This document shows, piece by piece, positions 8,481-16,479 of a stretch of 64,000 nucleotides of DNA; the stretch's first letter is position 1, and each line of letters starts with the position of its first letter. Origin of the DNA: Yokenella regensburgei ATCC 49455 (GTDB taxonomy: Bacteria > Pseudomonadota > Gammaproteobacteria > Enterobacterales > Enterobacteriaceae); the NCBI RefSeq assembly GCF_000735455.1, contig NZ_JMPS01000018.1:1-64000 (forward strand). Direction: 5' to 3'. The notes below the pieces were generated by a model. That model saw nothing but the letters and a program-made list of their open reading frames with translations, ran no database searches and was not told where the DNA came from. The translations under genes were made by a program, and so were the position numbers.

Positions 8481-9314
8481 TCAGTAATCAGCCAGCTGCG
8501 CGTTGGCGCCGCCGTTCGCAGGTGGTCGCTGACTGAAGGAAGCTTCAGTGCTCACCAGCTTCTGGCGCAGCTCCGCAAGCTCAGTGGTCAGCTTCTGGAT
8601 AGCGGCCTTATCCTCCTGGCGCTCCTGCTCTGCGACACTGAAGCGATCAATTTGCTCGGATTGAGATTGCGCCACGGCCTCAACGACCTGATGCATCTGA
8701 CTGAAGCGCTGATCGTCCGTTTTCTGACTTTTGCCAATAATGCTCATCACGCGATTAAACCACTTAGCACCTTCATCGCTGCGCTGGGCGGTCAGCTCGA
8801 TCACCTCTGCTTCAAGCGCTTCGGTGAACATCGGCGCCTCACCCTGCTGGTTATTGAAGGCCATCACCGATGCACGCTGCTGTGAGGCAAATTTAAGACG
8901 CTCAGTACCCAGGCTCGCCGGGGTATCGGTCATTGCCAGCCCGACAACATAGGCTTTGCCGTTGAGGGCAAACTGCGGATGCAGCTCAATACTGGAATAG
9001 ACTTTTTGCCCTTTGTCGGTCATCTGCACCATGCGCTCGGATGGTTCGATTTCGGCATAAAGCGCGGTACGCCCCGCCAGTGCACCTTCGGTGATGTCTT
9101 CGGTGCTGAGGGCTACCACATCCCCCATCGCGCCAAAATCGCTATTCGGGAACATAGAGAGGTAGTGCTCAATGTTGACCCGCGCGCCATACACCTCAGG
9201 GTTGTAATTTGCTGCCGCATCGCGAAGGTGCTGCGGTTGAATTTCGCGCCCGTCAACGGTATTTCCGGAGACGGCCACGCGAAACTTCTTACGTGGTTTT
9301 GCTGTGCCTGCCAT
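8481..9314 (-). CDS. O: Capsid scaffold and maturation protease gpO
   Basis: 277 residues, P2 gpO family (284). The N-terminal half is the serine protease. The likely triad is Asp21 (TVDGREIQ), His50 (NIEHYLSM) and Ser107 or Ser108 (VYSSIELHP), two residues or so from the P2 positions (Asp19, His48, Ser107). The C-terminal half is charged and helical (EQERQEDKAAIQKLTTELAELRQK), the scaffold part. It is first in its operon, downstream of the shared Ogr-type site at 9390. Confidence 0.93.
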   Translation of the reverse strand: MAGTAKPRKKFRVAVSGNTVDGREIQPQHLRDAAANYNPEVYGARVNIEHYLSMFPNSDFGAMGDVVALSTEDITEGALAGRTALYAEIEPSERMVQMTDKGQKVYSSIELHPQFALNGKAYVVGLAMTDTPASLGTERLKFASQQRASVMAFNNQQGEAPMFTEALEAEVIELTAQRSDEGAKWFNRVMSIIGKSQKTDDQRFSQMHQVVEAVAQSQSEQIDRFSVAEQERQEDKAAIQKLTTELAELRQKLVSTEASFSQRPPANGGANAQLADY

Positions 9315-9389
9315 GTTCGTTTACTCGCTTGTTTTCTGAGTTCCCGGAGATGATGGCAGGGGGACGCATCCCCTCTCAACGCGTTGTTG

Positions 9390-9409
9390 TTGTGAGCGGA
9401 GCACTACAA
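9390..9409. promoter_or_regulatory. Ogr/Delta-type late activator site shared by O and P
   Basis: TGT at 9391-9393 and ACA at 9406-9408 are separated by exactly 12 bases, inside the wider inverted repeat TTGT...ACAA. This fits the TGT-N12-ACA consensus bound by P2 Ogr, centred near -55 of late promoters. The centre (9400) lies about 75 bases before gene P and 86 before gene O, so one site can serve both divergent late operons, as in P2. No sigma-70 -35 box is obvious, as expected for these promoters. Confidence 0.8.
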
Positions 9410-9474
9410 CCTAAAGCGAGCGCAAGGGTACGCGCGCGCGGGTTAATCTCCCCGGCAGGAAGCGAGGAGGATTA

Positions 9475-11196
9475 ATGGCGATTGAAGAAGCATTCATCAT
9501 GCAGCGTGCACGACAGCTTTACTGGCAGGGCTACCCGCCAGCAGAGATCGCACGCCTGATGGGGATCAACCAGAACACGGTTTACTCATGGAAAAAGCGA
9601 GATGAATGGGACGCCACACCGCCGATCCAGCGCGTGACAACATCCATTGATGCCAGGCTAATTCAGCTCACTGGCAAAGACAAAAAGACCGGCGGTGATT
9701 TCAAAGAGATTGACCTGCTCACCCGTCAGCTGAAAAAGCTGGATAACGGCACAGCAGCCACCCAGCCGAAGAAAAAGATCCGCAAAAAGCAAAACTATTT
9801 CTCAGAGTCGCAGATTGCCGCGCTGCGGGAGAACATTCTCGGCTCTCTGCACTGGCACCAGAAAGGGTGGTATGACAATCACCACTGGCGCAACCGCATG
9901 ATCCTGAAAAGCCGTCAGGTTGGCGCGACGTGGTATTTCGCACGTGAAGCTCTGGTGCGCGCCCTGTCTGAGGATGTGAAATATAAGCATCAGCGCAACC
10001 AAATCTTTTTATCGGCAAGCCGCCGCCAGGCGTACCAGTTTCGAAGTTTCATTCGCTCGGCCGCTGAAGAAGTAGATGTAGAGCTTAAGGGCGGCGACAT
10101 GATCCAGCTGTTCAACGGCGCCGAGCTGCATTTTCTTGGCACGTCAGCGGCTACCGCTCAGTCATACACGGGCAACCTGTATTTCGACGAATTCTTTTGG
10201 GTAGGCCAGTTTGCCAACCTGAAAAAAGTCGCGGGCGCCATGGCAACGCTAAAAGGCCTAACGCGTACCTATTTCTCCACCCCTTCAGCCGAAAGCCATG
10301 AGGCTTATCCATTCTGGACAGGTGAAGCATTTAACAAAGGTCGCAGCCATGGCAAGCGCATTGAGTTTGATACATCCTGGAAAACGCTTAACAGCGGCCT
10401 GATGTGCCCGGACAAGATCTGGAGGCAGATTGTCACGTTGCAGGATGCTATCGACCATGGATGGGATCTGACTGATATCGACGAAATCCGGGAAGAGAAC
10501 AGCCCGGAGGAATACGACAACCTGTACGGATGCCAGTTCATCAAAAGCGGTGAAAGCGCCTTTGACTATAACAGGCTACTGGCATGCGGCGCTGATGGTT
10601 ATGACGACTGGCCCGACTGGCGGCCATATGCGGCCCGCCCCATGGCTGATCGTCCCGTCTGGATTGGCTATGACCCGAACGGCGCCAGCGGCAAGGGGGA
10701 CAGTGGAGCCATATCCGTTAACGCTGTGCCGATGGTGCCCGGCGGCAAGTTCCGCACGATTGAGACACTACGCATACGAGGGATGGAGTTCGAAGAGCAG
10801 GCCAATCTCATTATCGGCATGCTCACCCGGTACAACGTGCAGCACATTGGGATCGATGGCACCGGTATTGGTGAAGCGGTTTATCAGCTGGTTAAAAAGC
10901 ATTTCCCGGCAGCGGTTTGTTACCAGTTCTCACCGTCCAGCAAGCGAATGCTCGTGCTGAAGATGCAACAGCTGATTCGTGGCGGGCGCTGGGAGTTTGA
11001 TCGTGGTGAGCTTGACCTGGTTGGTGCATTCAACTCTGTCCGCAAGATCGTTACCCCTGGAGGCGTTGTCACTTACGACACGGACCGCTCTCGCGGCGTC
11101 AGTCATGGCGATCTCGCATGGGCGACGATGCTTGCCACCATTAACGAACCGCTGGGACAAGAAGGCGGCAGCAGTATGACAGTTACGGAGTATTAA
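9475..11196 (+). CDS. P: Terminase large (ATPase) subunit gpP
   Basis: 573 residues, P2 gpP family (590). An N-terminal helix-turn-helix (about 16-41, PPAEIARLMGINQNTVYSWKK) is followed by the packaging ATPase with a Walker A-like SRQVGATW (146-153) and a Walker B YFDEF (236-240). The C-terminal nuclease-like domain has GYDPNGASGKGDSGA. It powers DNA entry into the prohead with gpM and the portal. It begins 161 bases from divergent O, with a GAGGA Shine-Dalgarno just upstream of the ATG. Confidence 0.95.
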   Translation: MAIEEAFIMQRARQLYWQGYPPAEIARLMGINQNTVYSWKKRDEWDATPPIQRVTTSIDARLIQLTGKDKKTGGDFKEIDLLTRQLKKLDNGTAATQPKKKIRKKQNYFSESQIAALRENILGSLHWHQKGWYDNHHWRNRMILKSRQVGATWYFAREALVRALSEDVKYKHQRNQIFLSASRRQAYQFRSFIRSAAEEVDVELKGGDMIQLFNGAELHFLGTSAATAQSYTGNLYFDEFFWVGQFANLKKVAGAMATLKGLTRTYFSTPSAESHEAYPFWTGEAFNKGRSHGKRIEFDTSWKTLNSGLMCPDKIWRQIVTLQDAIDHGWDLTDIDEIREENSPEEYDNLYGCQFIKSGESAFDYNRLLACGADGYDDWPDWRPYAARPMADRPVWIGYDPNGASGKGDSGAISVNAVPMVPGGKFRTIETLRIRGMEFEEQANLIIGMLTRYNVQHIGIDGTGIGEAVYQLVKKHFPAAVCYQFSPSSKRMLVLKMQQLIRGGRWEFDRGELDLVGAFNSVRKIVTPGGVVTYDTDRSRGVSHGDLAWATMLATINEPLGQEGGSSMTVTEY

Positions 11197-11198
11197 CC

Positions 11199-12251
11199 TT
11201 GAGCAAACAAAGACCCACACGCGGCAGGAAGTATGCCAGGGAGCAGGCAGATCTCGCCGCCTCACTGAAAGCGTCACCGGAGCTGAACTCATTCACCTTC
11301 GACGGCCCATGGCCGGTGAGTGGTGCCAGCGACCTGCTTGATAACATGTATTGCGCAGACAACGGGCGATACTACGAAACCCCTATTGACTGGTATGGCC
11401 TCGCCCGTCAGTTTGGCTATGCGAGCTGGCACCAGTCGGCGCTTTATTTCAAGCGCAATGTCCTTGCCGGATGCTTTATCCCGCACAAACTTCTTTCCCG
11501 CCAGGTGTTCTCCGCCTTCGCACTGGACTGGTTTGTCTTCGGGAATGGCTATCTTGAGATGCGAAAAAACCGGCTTGGTGGTTCCTTTGGCTTTCGTCAC
11601 TCGCTGGCGAAATACACACGCCGTGGTTCTGACCTGGACACTTACTGGTTTATTCAGGCCGGGCTACAGGATCACATGTTTTCAACGGGTTCGGTATGTC
11701 ACGTTCTCAGCCCGGATATTCACCAGGAAATATACGGCATGCCTGAGTATTTCGCTGGCCTGCTGTCTGCAAACCTGGCCCATTCTGCTGACAAGTTCAG
11801 AAAGCTCTACTACGACAACGGCTCGCACGCTGGCTGCATCGTCTACGTTAACAGCGCGATGGCCGACCAGGAGAGCCTTGATAAGCTCAAAAAGACGCTG
11901 ACGGATACCCGCCGCGGCGGGGCGTTTAAGAACATCCTTCTGCACGCACCTAACGGCGGCAAAGACTCCGTGCAAATACTGCCATTCAGCCAAATATCGG
12001 CTAAGGATGAGTTTGTGGGGGTGAAGTCTTCCACCCGCGATGACATGCTGGCAGCGCACCGGGTGCCGCCGCAACTGATGGGAGCCATTCCGGAAGGGAA
12101 CGGTTCATTCGGTGATATTGAGAAAGCGGCTCGCGTGTTCGCCGTCAACGAGCTGACACCCTGCATGGAGGCCATGAAGCATGTTAACGACTGGCTGGGT
12201 GAGGAGGTGATTCGCTTCAACCCTTACGCATTGCTTGAACCCACGAAGTGA
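11199..12251 (+). CDS. Q: Portal protein gpQ
   Basis: 350 residues, P2 gpQ (344) portal family. The start is TTG (MSKQRPTRGRKYAREQ), two bases after the P stop; no ATG fits better. Conserved segments include the early EPINWYGLARQ-like stretch (ETPIDWYGLARQFGYASWHQ), GNGYLEMRKN and the C-terminal HRVPPQLMGAIPEGNGSFGD. It forms the dodecameric DNA entry ring and the head-tail connector. It is the last gene before cos, as in P2. Confidence 0.95.
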   Translation: MSKQRPTRGRKYAREQADLAASLKASPELNSFTFDGPWPVSGASDLLDNMYCADNGRYYETPIDWYGLARQFGYASWHQSALYFKRNVLAGCFIPHKLLSRQVFSAFALDWFVFGNGYLEMRKNRLGGSFGFRHSLAKYTRRGSDLDTYWFIQAGLQDHMFSTGSVCHVLSPDIHQEIYGMPEYFAGLLSANLAHSADKFRKLYYDNGSHAGCIVYVNSAMADQESLDKLKKTLTDTRRGGAFKNILLHAPNGGKDSVQILPFSQISAKDEFVGVKSSTRDDMLAAHRVPPQLMGAIPEGNGSFGDIEKAARVFAVNELTPCMEAMKHVNDWLGEEVIRFNPYALLEPTK

Positions 12252-12488
12252 TCTCCTGGCCGCATCGTCATTTCTGGCGGTGCGGTACCACCCGCAGCAC
12301 CATCATTTCCGGCCATATCGGACACTCGCGAAACACAAATAAACCACACCCCCTACCAGACGCAGCCAGCGGGCTTCTGGCGCGACTTCTCTCGCGCTGC
12401 CGCTTCGCTCAACCATCAACATGAGCGCCCGACAGGCGGCGAATGGCGGAGGATATGACCCCCTGCCTGCCCCCCCCCTTTGCGCGCG

Positions 12489-12507
12489 CTTGCTCCCCCG
12501 CCTCGCC
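12489..12507 (-). other. cos: cos-like site (P2-type cohesive end)
   Basis: Read on the minus strand the 19 bases are GGCGAGGCGGGGGAGCAAG. The P2 cohesive end as I remember it is GGCGAGGCGGGGAAAGCAC, so 16 of 19 positions agree. Position (just after the 3' end of Q) and orientation relative to Q are as in P2. This is the cut site for gpM/gpP. The P2 sequence is quoted from memory and the exact nicks are not visible here. Confidence 0.8.
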
Positions 12508-12529
12508 TGCGCGCTAAACCGACCTCTTT

Positions 12530-12618
12530 TTGTGCACTTTGTGCAGGCCGCCCAGGCCCCGCCAGCGCTGGGGCGGCATGGGAAAAACGTTGTTTCAAAA
12601 ATTGTGCAAATTTGTGCA
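12530..12618 (+). repeat. Four TTGTGCA heptamers in two pairs beside cos
   Basis: TTGTGCA occurs at 12530-12536, 12539-12545, 12602-12608 and 12612-12618, two pairs spaced about one helical turn (9 and 10 bases), with a TTTGCAT variant just after. The palindrome CCAGCGCTGG (12562-12571) lies between the pairs. Iterons of this type next to cos could be terminase (gpM) binding sites like lambda cosB (inference). Confidence 0.6.
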
Positions 12619-12646
12619 TCTTTTTGCATCCGCGCGGCCCCCATTT

Positions 12647-13342
12647 TTACCCCTGATCAACCTCGCCGAGCGCCACCATGATCGCCAGGCGCTCAGCAGG
12701 CGGTAACGCTGCAAATTTTTCCTTCCAGCGCTGCGCTTTTCGTTTGATTCGATAGCGATCATTGTAATTTTTACCTGCAAAAGTATGCGAATAAGCGCGC
12801 CCCTCCTGGTAGTTCATCCAGATTTTCTCCGTCCTCACCCCGCCGCGCGTCATCGCCTGAAACTCTTTGCTGCGCCAGCCCACTAACATTTCGTCATAAA
12901 GCTGCGACGGATAGCCAGAAAGGATAACGCTGACGTTCTCCGGCAGACTCATCAGGCAGGCTAACAGACGCTCATGATCGGCAACGGTATATTCATGACG
13001 GTACCGGGCGCGACTGGTGCGCGTTTCTGGCAGATAGGGAGGATCGGAATAGACCAGCACGCGGCCATGTCGAGTAAAGTCTTCTCTTTCCAGAAACCCT
13101 ACAGCATCACCGTGATACAGGTGCAACAGAGGCGGAGTTTCCCCCATCTCTGACCAGCGATTTCGGGTTAACTTAAAAGCACTTTCATCAACATCAATTC
13201 CAATCGTCCTGGCTGCGAGTGGCTTGTAAAACATTACCGCACCACTGCCCAGGTGCGTTTCAATGTAGGTATCATGCGGAGGCATTTCAGCAATAATCTT
13301 TTGATAAACCCCACTCGCCGCCTTACTTCCCAGATAGCTCAT
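12647..13342 (-). CDS. D12-class DNA adenine N6-methyltransferase
   Basis: 231 residues from MSYLGSKAASGVYQKIIAEM; an upstream start would add 14 unconvincing residues. The SAM-binding motif is ETHLGSGAVMF (28-38) and the catalytic motif is SDPPYL (99-104), the D12/Dam class. No restriction endonuclease is adjacent. It lies between cos and gene A, where P2 carries tin and old, a known hotspot for exchangeable phage-exclusion or defence cargo. A self-protection or epigenetic role is likely; its target site cannot be read from sequence. It is distinct from the Dam-like gene at 17779. Confidence 0.85.
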   Translation of the reverse strand: MSYLGSKAASGVYQKIIAEMPPHDTYIETHLGSGAVMFYKPLAARTIGIDVDESAFKLTRNRWSEMGETPPLLHLYHGDAVGFLEREDFTRHGRVLVYSDPPYLPETRTSRARYRHEYTVADHERLLACLMSLPENVSVILSGYPSQLYDEMLVGWRSKEFQAMTRGGVRTEKIWMNYQEGRAYSHTFAGKNYNDRYRIKRKAQRWKEKFAALPPAERLAIMVALGEVDQG

Positions 13343-13417
13343 AGCTTCCTCACTTTCAAAAAAACAAACCTGCAGCACCGCCAAAAATGACGGCGCTCGA
13401 TAGAATGGCCAGCACAG

Positions 13418-13837
13418 TCAAAAGCGACCATGCTTCACTGGAGGAGCAGAGAGCCTTACCCGCAGCCCTTCGATAATTTCGGGCGCATACTCCCATTTTC
13501 CATCTGGCGCAATCATGGCGCCCGCGGAGATGCCGGAAGCCGGATCGCGGAAAATTGCCAATCCAAGTGGATGAAGGATTTCAGCGTTAATGCGGACAAT
13601 AAGACCGAGCGCTGATAGCTCATTCCAGTCCAGCCAGTCGAAGCCGAAGATTTTTTCACGCCCCGCCGGGATGACTGGCAGCTCAAGCGCTGGCCTCTTC
13701 CCTTTAATGCCTTGAAAATAAGTCATTCCTACCTGCCTAGACTTGTAAACGATGGCTTTCGCTCTGCCCTTGCTCTTGTTTTTCCTTCTCTGTGCCCTGT
13801 TTGCTGTCTTCGTTTTTCTGGTGTCTGAGTGCTTCAT
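13418..13837 (-). CDS. Unknown phage protein next to gene A
   Basis: 139 residues that I do not recognise. The first 40 are very basic (KHSDTRKTKTANRAQRRKNKSKGRAKAIVYKSRQ), suggesting nucleic-acid contact. The rest looks like a compact domain with FGFDWLDWNELSALGLIVRINAEILHPLGLAIFRDP and GISAGAMIAPDGKWEY. It lies two bases after gene A in the same direction, so it is probably co-transcribed with A, and it forms part of the cargo at the tin/old position together with the methyltransferase. A role in replication or exclusion is possible but unproven. Confidence 0.6.
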   Translation of the reverse strand: MKHSDTRKTKTANRAQRRKNKSKGRAKAIVYKSRQVGMTYFQGIKGKRPALELPVIPAGREKIFGFDWLDWNELSALGLIVRINAEILHPLGLAIFRDPASGISAGAMIAPDGKWEYAPEIIEGLRVRLSAPPVKHGRF

Positions 13838-13839
13838 TT

Positions 13840-16479
13840 TTACCTCTCATTTTTCCGTTTAACTGCCTTCTTCCAGCGCGTGACCAGGTCACACACCGCC
13901 ACATATTCAGAAGTTGATTTATCTTTCTCACCTGCGCGCCACGCCCTTACTTCACGTAACCGGCCACCGTCAGCCGCCAGCATCCCTCCGCCGTGGCGAA
14001 TGCTGGCACCGGCGGCTATTGACCGAACAACGTCATCACTGACGAATATCCGACAGCTACGCAGCTGCGCGCCGATATTGCTGATCAGCTCTTCGGGGAT
14101 GCTGTTTATCTGTGATGCTTCTTTTTGTTGCGCTTGTTGCAGTGCGGCCCCGGCTTTTTTCTTCTGGTATTCCTCAACAGCTGCGGCGTAGTTATTCGCG
14201 CGCCGCTCGGCTTCAGCCCGCAGCTGTTCGCGCCAACGCTGTTCCGCCTCTTCCGGTGTCAGGCTCATATCTTTCGCAGCGACCACTTTTGGCCCCCACG
14301 CCAACGCAGTTTCATCATCAACAGACGTGCGCAGGCCGCGCGCGGTTCGCTCGAAGGCATGATCTGAGCTTTCACGGCCAAAGTTTTTCAGTCTGCTGGT
14401 GATTTCCTGCCGCTGCTGGCGTGAATATCGGCGCAAATCTTCGATATTCAGCGGAAGTTCTGTCATCTGACTGTCCGGGTGATCAATACCGGCATGCATC
14501 GTCGGTTTTGACGGTGTGGTACCAGCTGGCACCGCCACTTTTAACGGTGGTTTTTCGTCCGTTCCGGAGCGCCCCGTACAGTTATTGACAGAACTCCGAG
14601 GGGCCGCTGCGCGGCCTTCTAAGGTCAAAATCTCGACCGGCGACGGCTTACGCTTCGGCACAATCTTGTAATCGGTGGTGCGGGTGAAAATGACTGATTC
14701 GCTGCCCGCATAAGGGCAATAAACGCCAGTAATTTTGGCGACCGTGTCACCATAATCGTTGCCGTTTTCGGTGAATTCATAGTTAAGGCGAACGCGCAGA
14801 CAATCGCGCGCGACAAATGGCCCGCCCTGAGCATTGGTATATCCCGGCCAGTCTGGTGCATCGGCTGCGGCGCGTGCCGCTTCCAGCTCCGGATGCAATA
14901 CCAGCTCACGGTTACCTAACCGGCGCAGCTCCCGCCAGGTTGTCACCGGCGCGCCGCCAATCTGCTGAAACTGGCGGATATTCCAGCGTGAAGCCCAGGC
15001 GCGCACGCGCTTTGCCATTTCCCTGACGGGCTGGCCTGACTCAAGATCAAGCTCCCCATCCATTCCGTAGCCGTCGATATTTTTGGAGATGTATTTGGCG
15101 ATGTAGCCCGTCGCCGATCCAAATTGCTCGTCGATTGGCTTAACGGTAAAGCGGTGCTCCTGTGCCCCTGGCTCCTGCCCGTTTTCTCTCATGGCATGCT
15201 TGCGGAAAATGGCTGTTGCATATTCCACTTCTTCAGGTCGGAGGAAGAGCAACAGGTGCCAGTGAGGGGTTCCATCGTGGTGAGGCTCGGCAACACGAAA
15301 ACCAAACGTGCGAATACCTTCTCGACTCCATTTGGCTCTGACGCGCGCCCAGACTTTGCAAAGGTATTTTTGCGTCTGACGCGGGCTGGCGTGCTGGTAC
15401 TTATCGTTTCGCCTGCCTGATTCAACATGCGTTGAGTGGTAACGCGACGGCGCTGTCAGCGTGTAGAACATGCCAACCAGCCCCATTTCATTCGCCATAT
15501 CCTCAAACCCGCGCATGCGCACCATCAGCTCATGCCGCGCGATCTTCGGGTTGGATACGCTTCCCATCACCTTATCCAGTAATGAGCTGCGCTCGCCGGT
15601 GTCCTGGTCTTCCAGCTCCATCGCCTGAAGGAATTCGAAGTTCGCTTTTTTTTGCGCCACCCATTCCCTGAAACAGGGATCAGAGCAATAGGGTGAAGCC
15701 ACTTTGCTGACATAGCCGGTCGCGATCATAAGATGTTCGCGCCAGCAGTCATGGATGCGGCGGATTTTGTTAAGCCACCATTTTTCGGAATGAAGTCTGC
15801 CAGCGGCACGTAGCGCCTCGTCGGCGTCCAGTTCTTCATCGCAATAACGCGCCCATCCGGGGATGGCGATATTGAGCGTCGCCGCTTTGCTCGCTATAGC
15901 CCCGTACGCGTAAATCGACGAAAACTCGAGATCGGATGTTTGCTCATACTGAAAATCAAACTCGCGCATAAACTCGCTTTTCATCAGATTCGCAAGCTTA
16001 TACGCCAGTCTTTTCAGGCGTTTTTTGTCCGCCCACGGCAACAGATGAAATTCATCACGCAGCGGAAGAAGTAGCGCCGGGAGCGTACTTTGTGGGAGAT
16101 ACTGCGCGTTAACCGCATCAACACGGCGTAAAACATGCCGCTCAAACGTACCGAACAGCCAGCGCACGATGTCTTTTGGCTTGCTGCGTTCGAGGTTTTC
16201 AAGGTGCTGCGAGAAGCGCTTACGGATAAACGCCGGGAGCGTTTGCACCCGGCGGCGGAGGTAGTTAGCTCGGCCATTGCGATCAAATGCCTCACGCGCA
16301 CCGCCCTCGCGAGGGCGCAATGGTGTGCGATAGACCGTATCAACCAGATCGCCATAAGCGAGCGCCCTGCGCTCGCCTTTCGGTGTCAGATACTCAATGG
16401 CTGAACTTTCGGTTTTATGGGGGTTGATGGCCTGCCGTTTGGTATTCCATTCCCATGCTAACGCGGCGAGATCAGACAT
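13840..16479 (-). CDS. A: Replication initiation endonuclease gpA
   Basis: 879 residues, rolling-circle initiator of the P2 gpA family, longer than P2 A (761). The HUH metal motif is PHWHLLLF (His406 and His408). The two catalytic tyrosines are Tyr459 and Tyr463 in GYIAKYISK, with the spacing of P2 Tyr450/Tyr454. It nicks the origin, which in P2 lies inside this gene, and acts in cis. A cysteine pair motif (CSDPCF near 265-270) lies before the endonuclease domain. The C-terminal 200 residues are charged and variable. Its start overlaps the stop of the cytosine methyltransferase. Confidence 0.93.
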   Translation of the reverse strand: MSDLAALAWEWNTKRQAINPHKTESSAIEYLTPKGERRALAYGDLVDTVYRTPLRPREGGAREAFDRNGRANYLRRRVQTLPAFIRKRFSQHLENLERSKPKDIVRWLFGTFERHVLRRVDAVNAQYLPQSTLPALLLPLRDEFHLLPWADKKRLKRLAYKLANLMKSEFMREFDFQYEQTSDLEFSSIYAYGAIASKAATLNIAIPGWARYCDEELDADEALRAAGRLHSEKWWLNKIRRIHDCWREHLMIATGYVSKVASPYCSDPCFREWVAQKKANFEFLQAMELEDQDTGERSSLLDKVMGSVSNPKIARHELMVRMRGFEDMANEMGLVGMFYTLTAPSRYHSTHVESGRRNDKYQHASPRQTQKYLCKVWARVRAKWSREGIRTFGFRVAEPHHDGTPHWHLLLFLRPEEVEYATAIFRKHAMRENGQEPGAQEHRFTVKPIDEQFGSATGYIAKYISKNIDGYGMDGELDLESGQPVREMAKRVRAWASRWNIRQFQQIGGAPVTTWRELRRLGNRELVLHPELEAARAAADAPDWPGYTNAQGGPFVARDCLRVRLNYEFTENGNDYGDTVAKITGVYCPYAGSESVIFTRTTDYKIVPKRKPSPVEILTLEGRAAAPRSSVNNCTGRSGTDEKPPLKVAVPAGTTPSKPTMHAGIDHPDSQMTELPLNIEDLRRYSRQQRQEITSRLKNFGRESSDHAFERTARGLRTSVDDETALAWGPKVVAAKDMSLTPEEAEQRWREQLRAEAERRANNYAAAVEEYQKKKAGAALQQAQQKEASQINSIPEELISNIGAQLRSCRIFVSDDVVRSIAAGASIRHGGGMLAADGGRLREVRAWRAGEKDKSTSEYVAVCDLVTRWKKAVKRKNER

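Larger units (their letters stand above)
12252..12646. other. Non-coding packaging region between Q and the cargo gene
   Basis: No convincing gene lies in these 395 bases; the GC-rich open frames read as low-complexity protein. It holds an imperfect hairpin just after Q (about 12280-12305), the cos-like core at 12489, four TTGTGCA copies and a CCAGCGCTGG palindrome at 12562. This is where P2 has its cohesive end and terminase recognition sequences. Confidence 0.75.

Noticed and set aside
12303-12644. GC-rich open frames on both strands after Q
   Set aside because: Low-complexity Arg/Ala/Gly translations in a region that carries cos and iterons; no ribosome site or conserved pattern.
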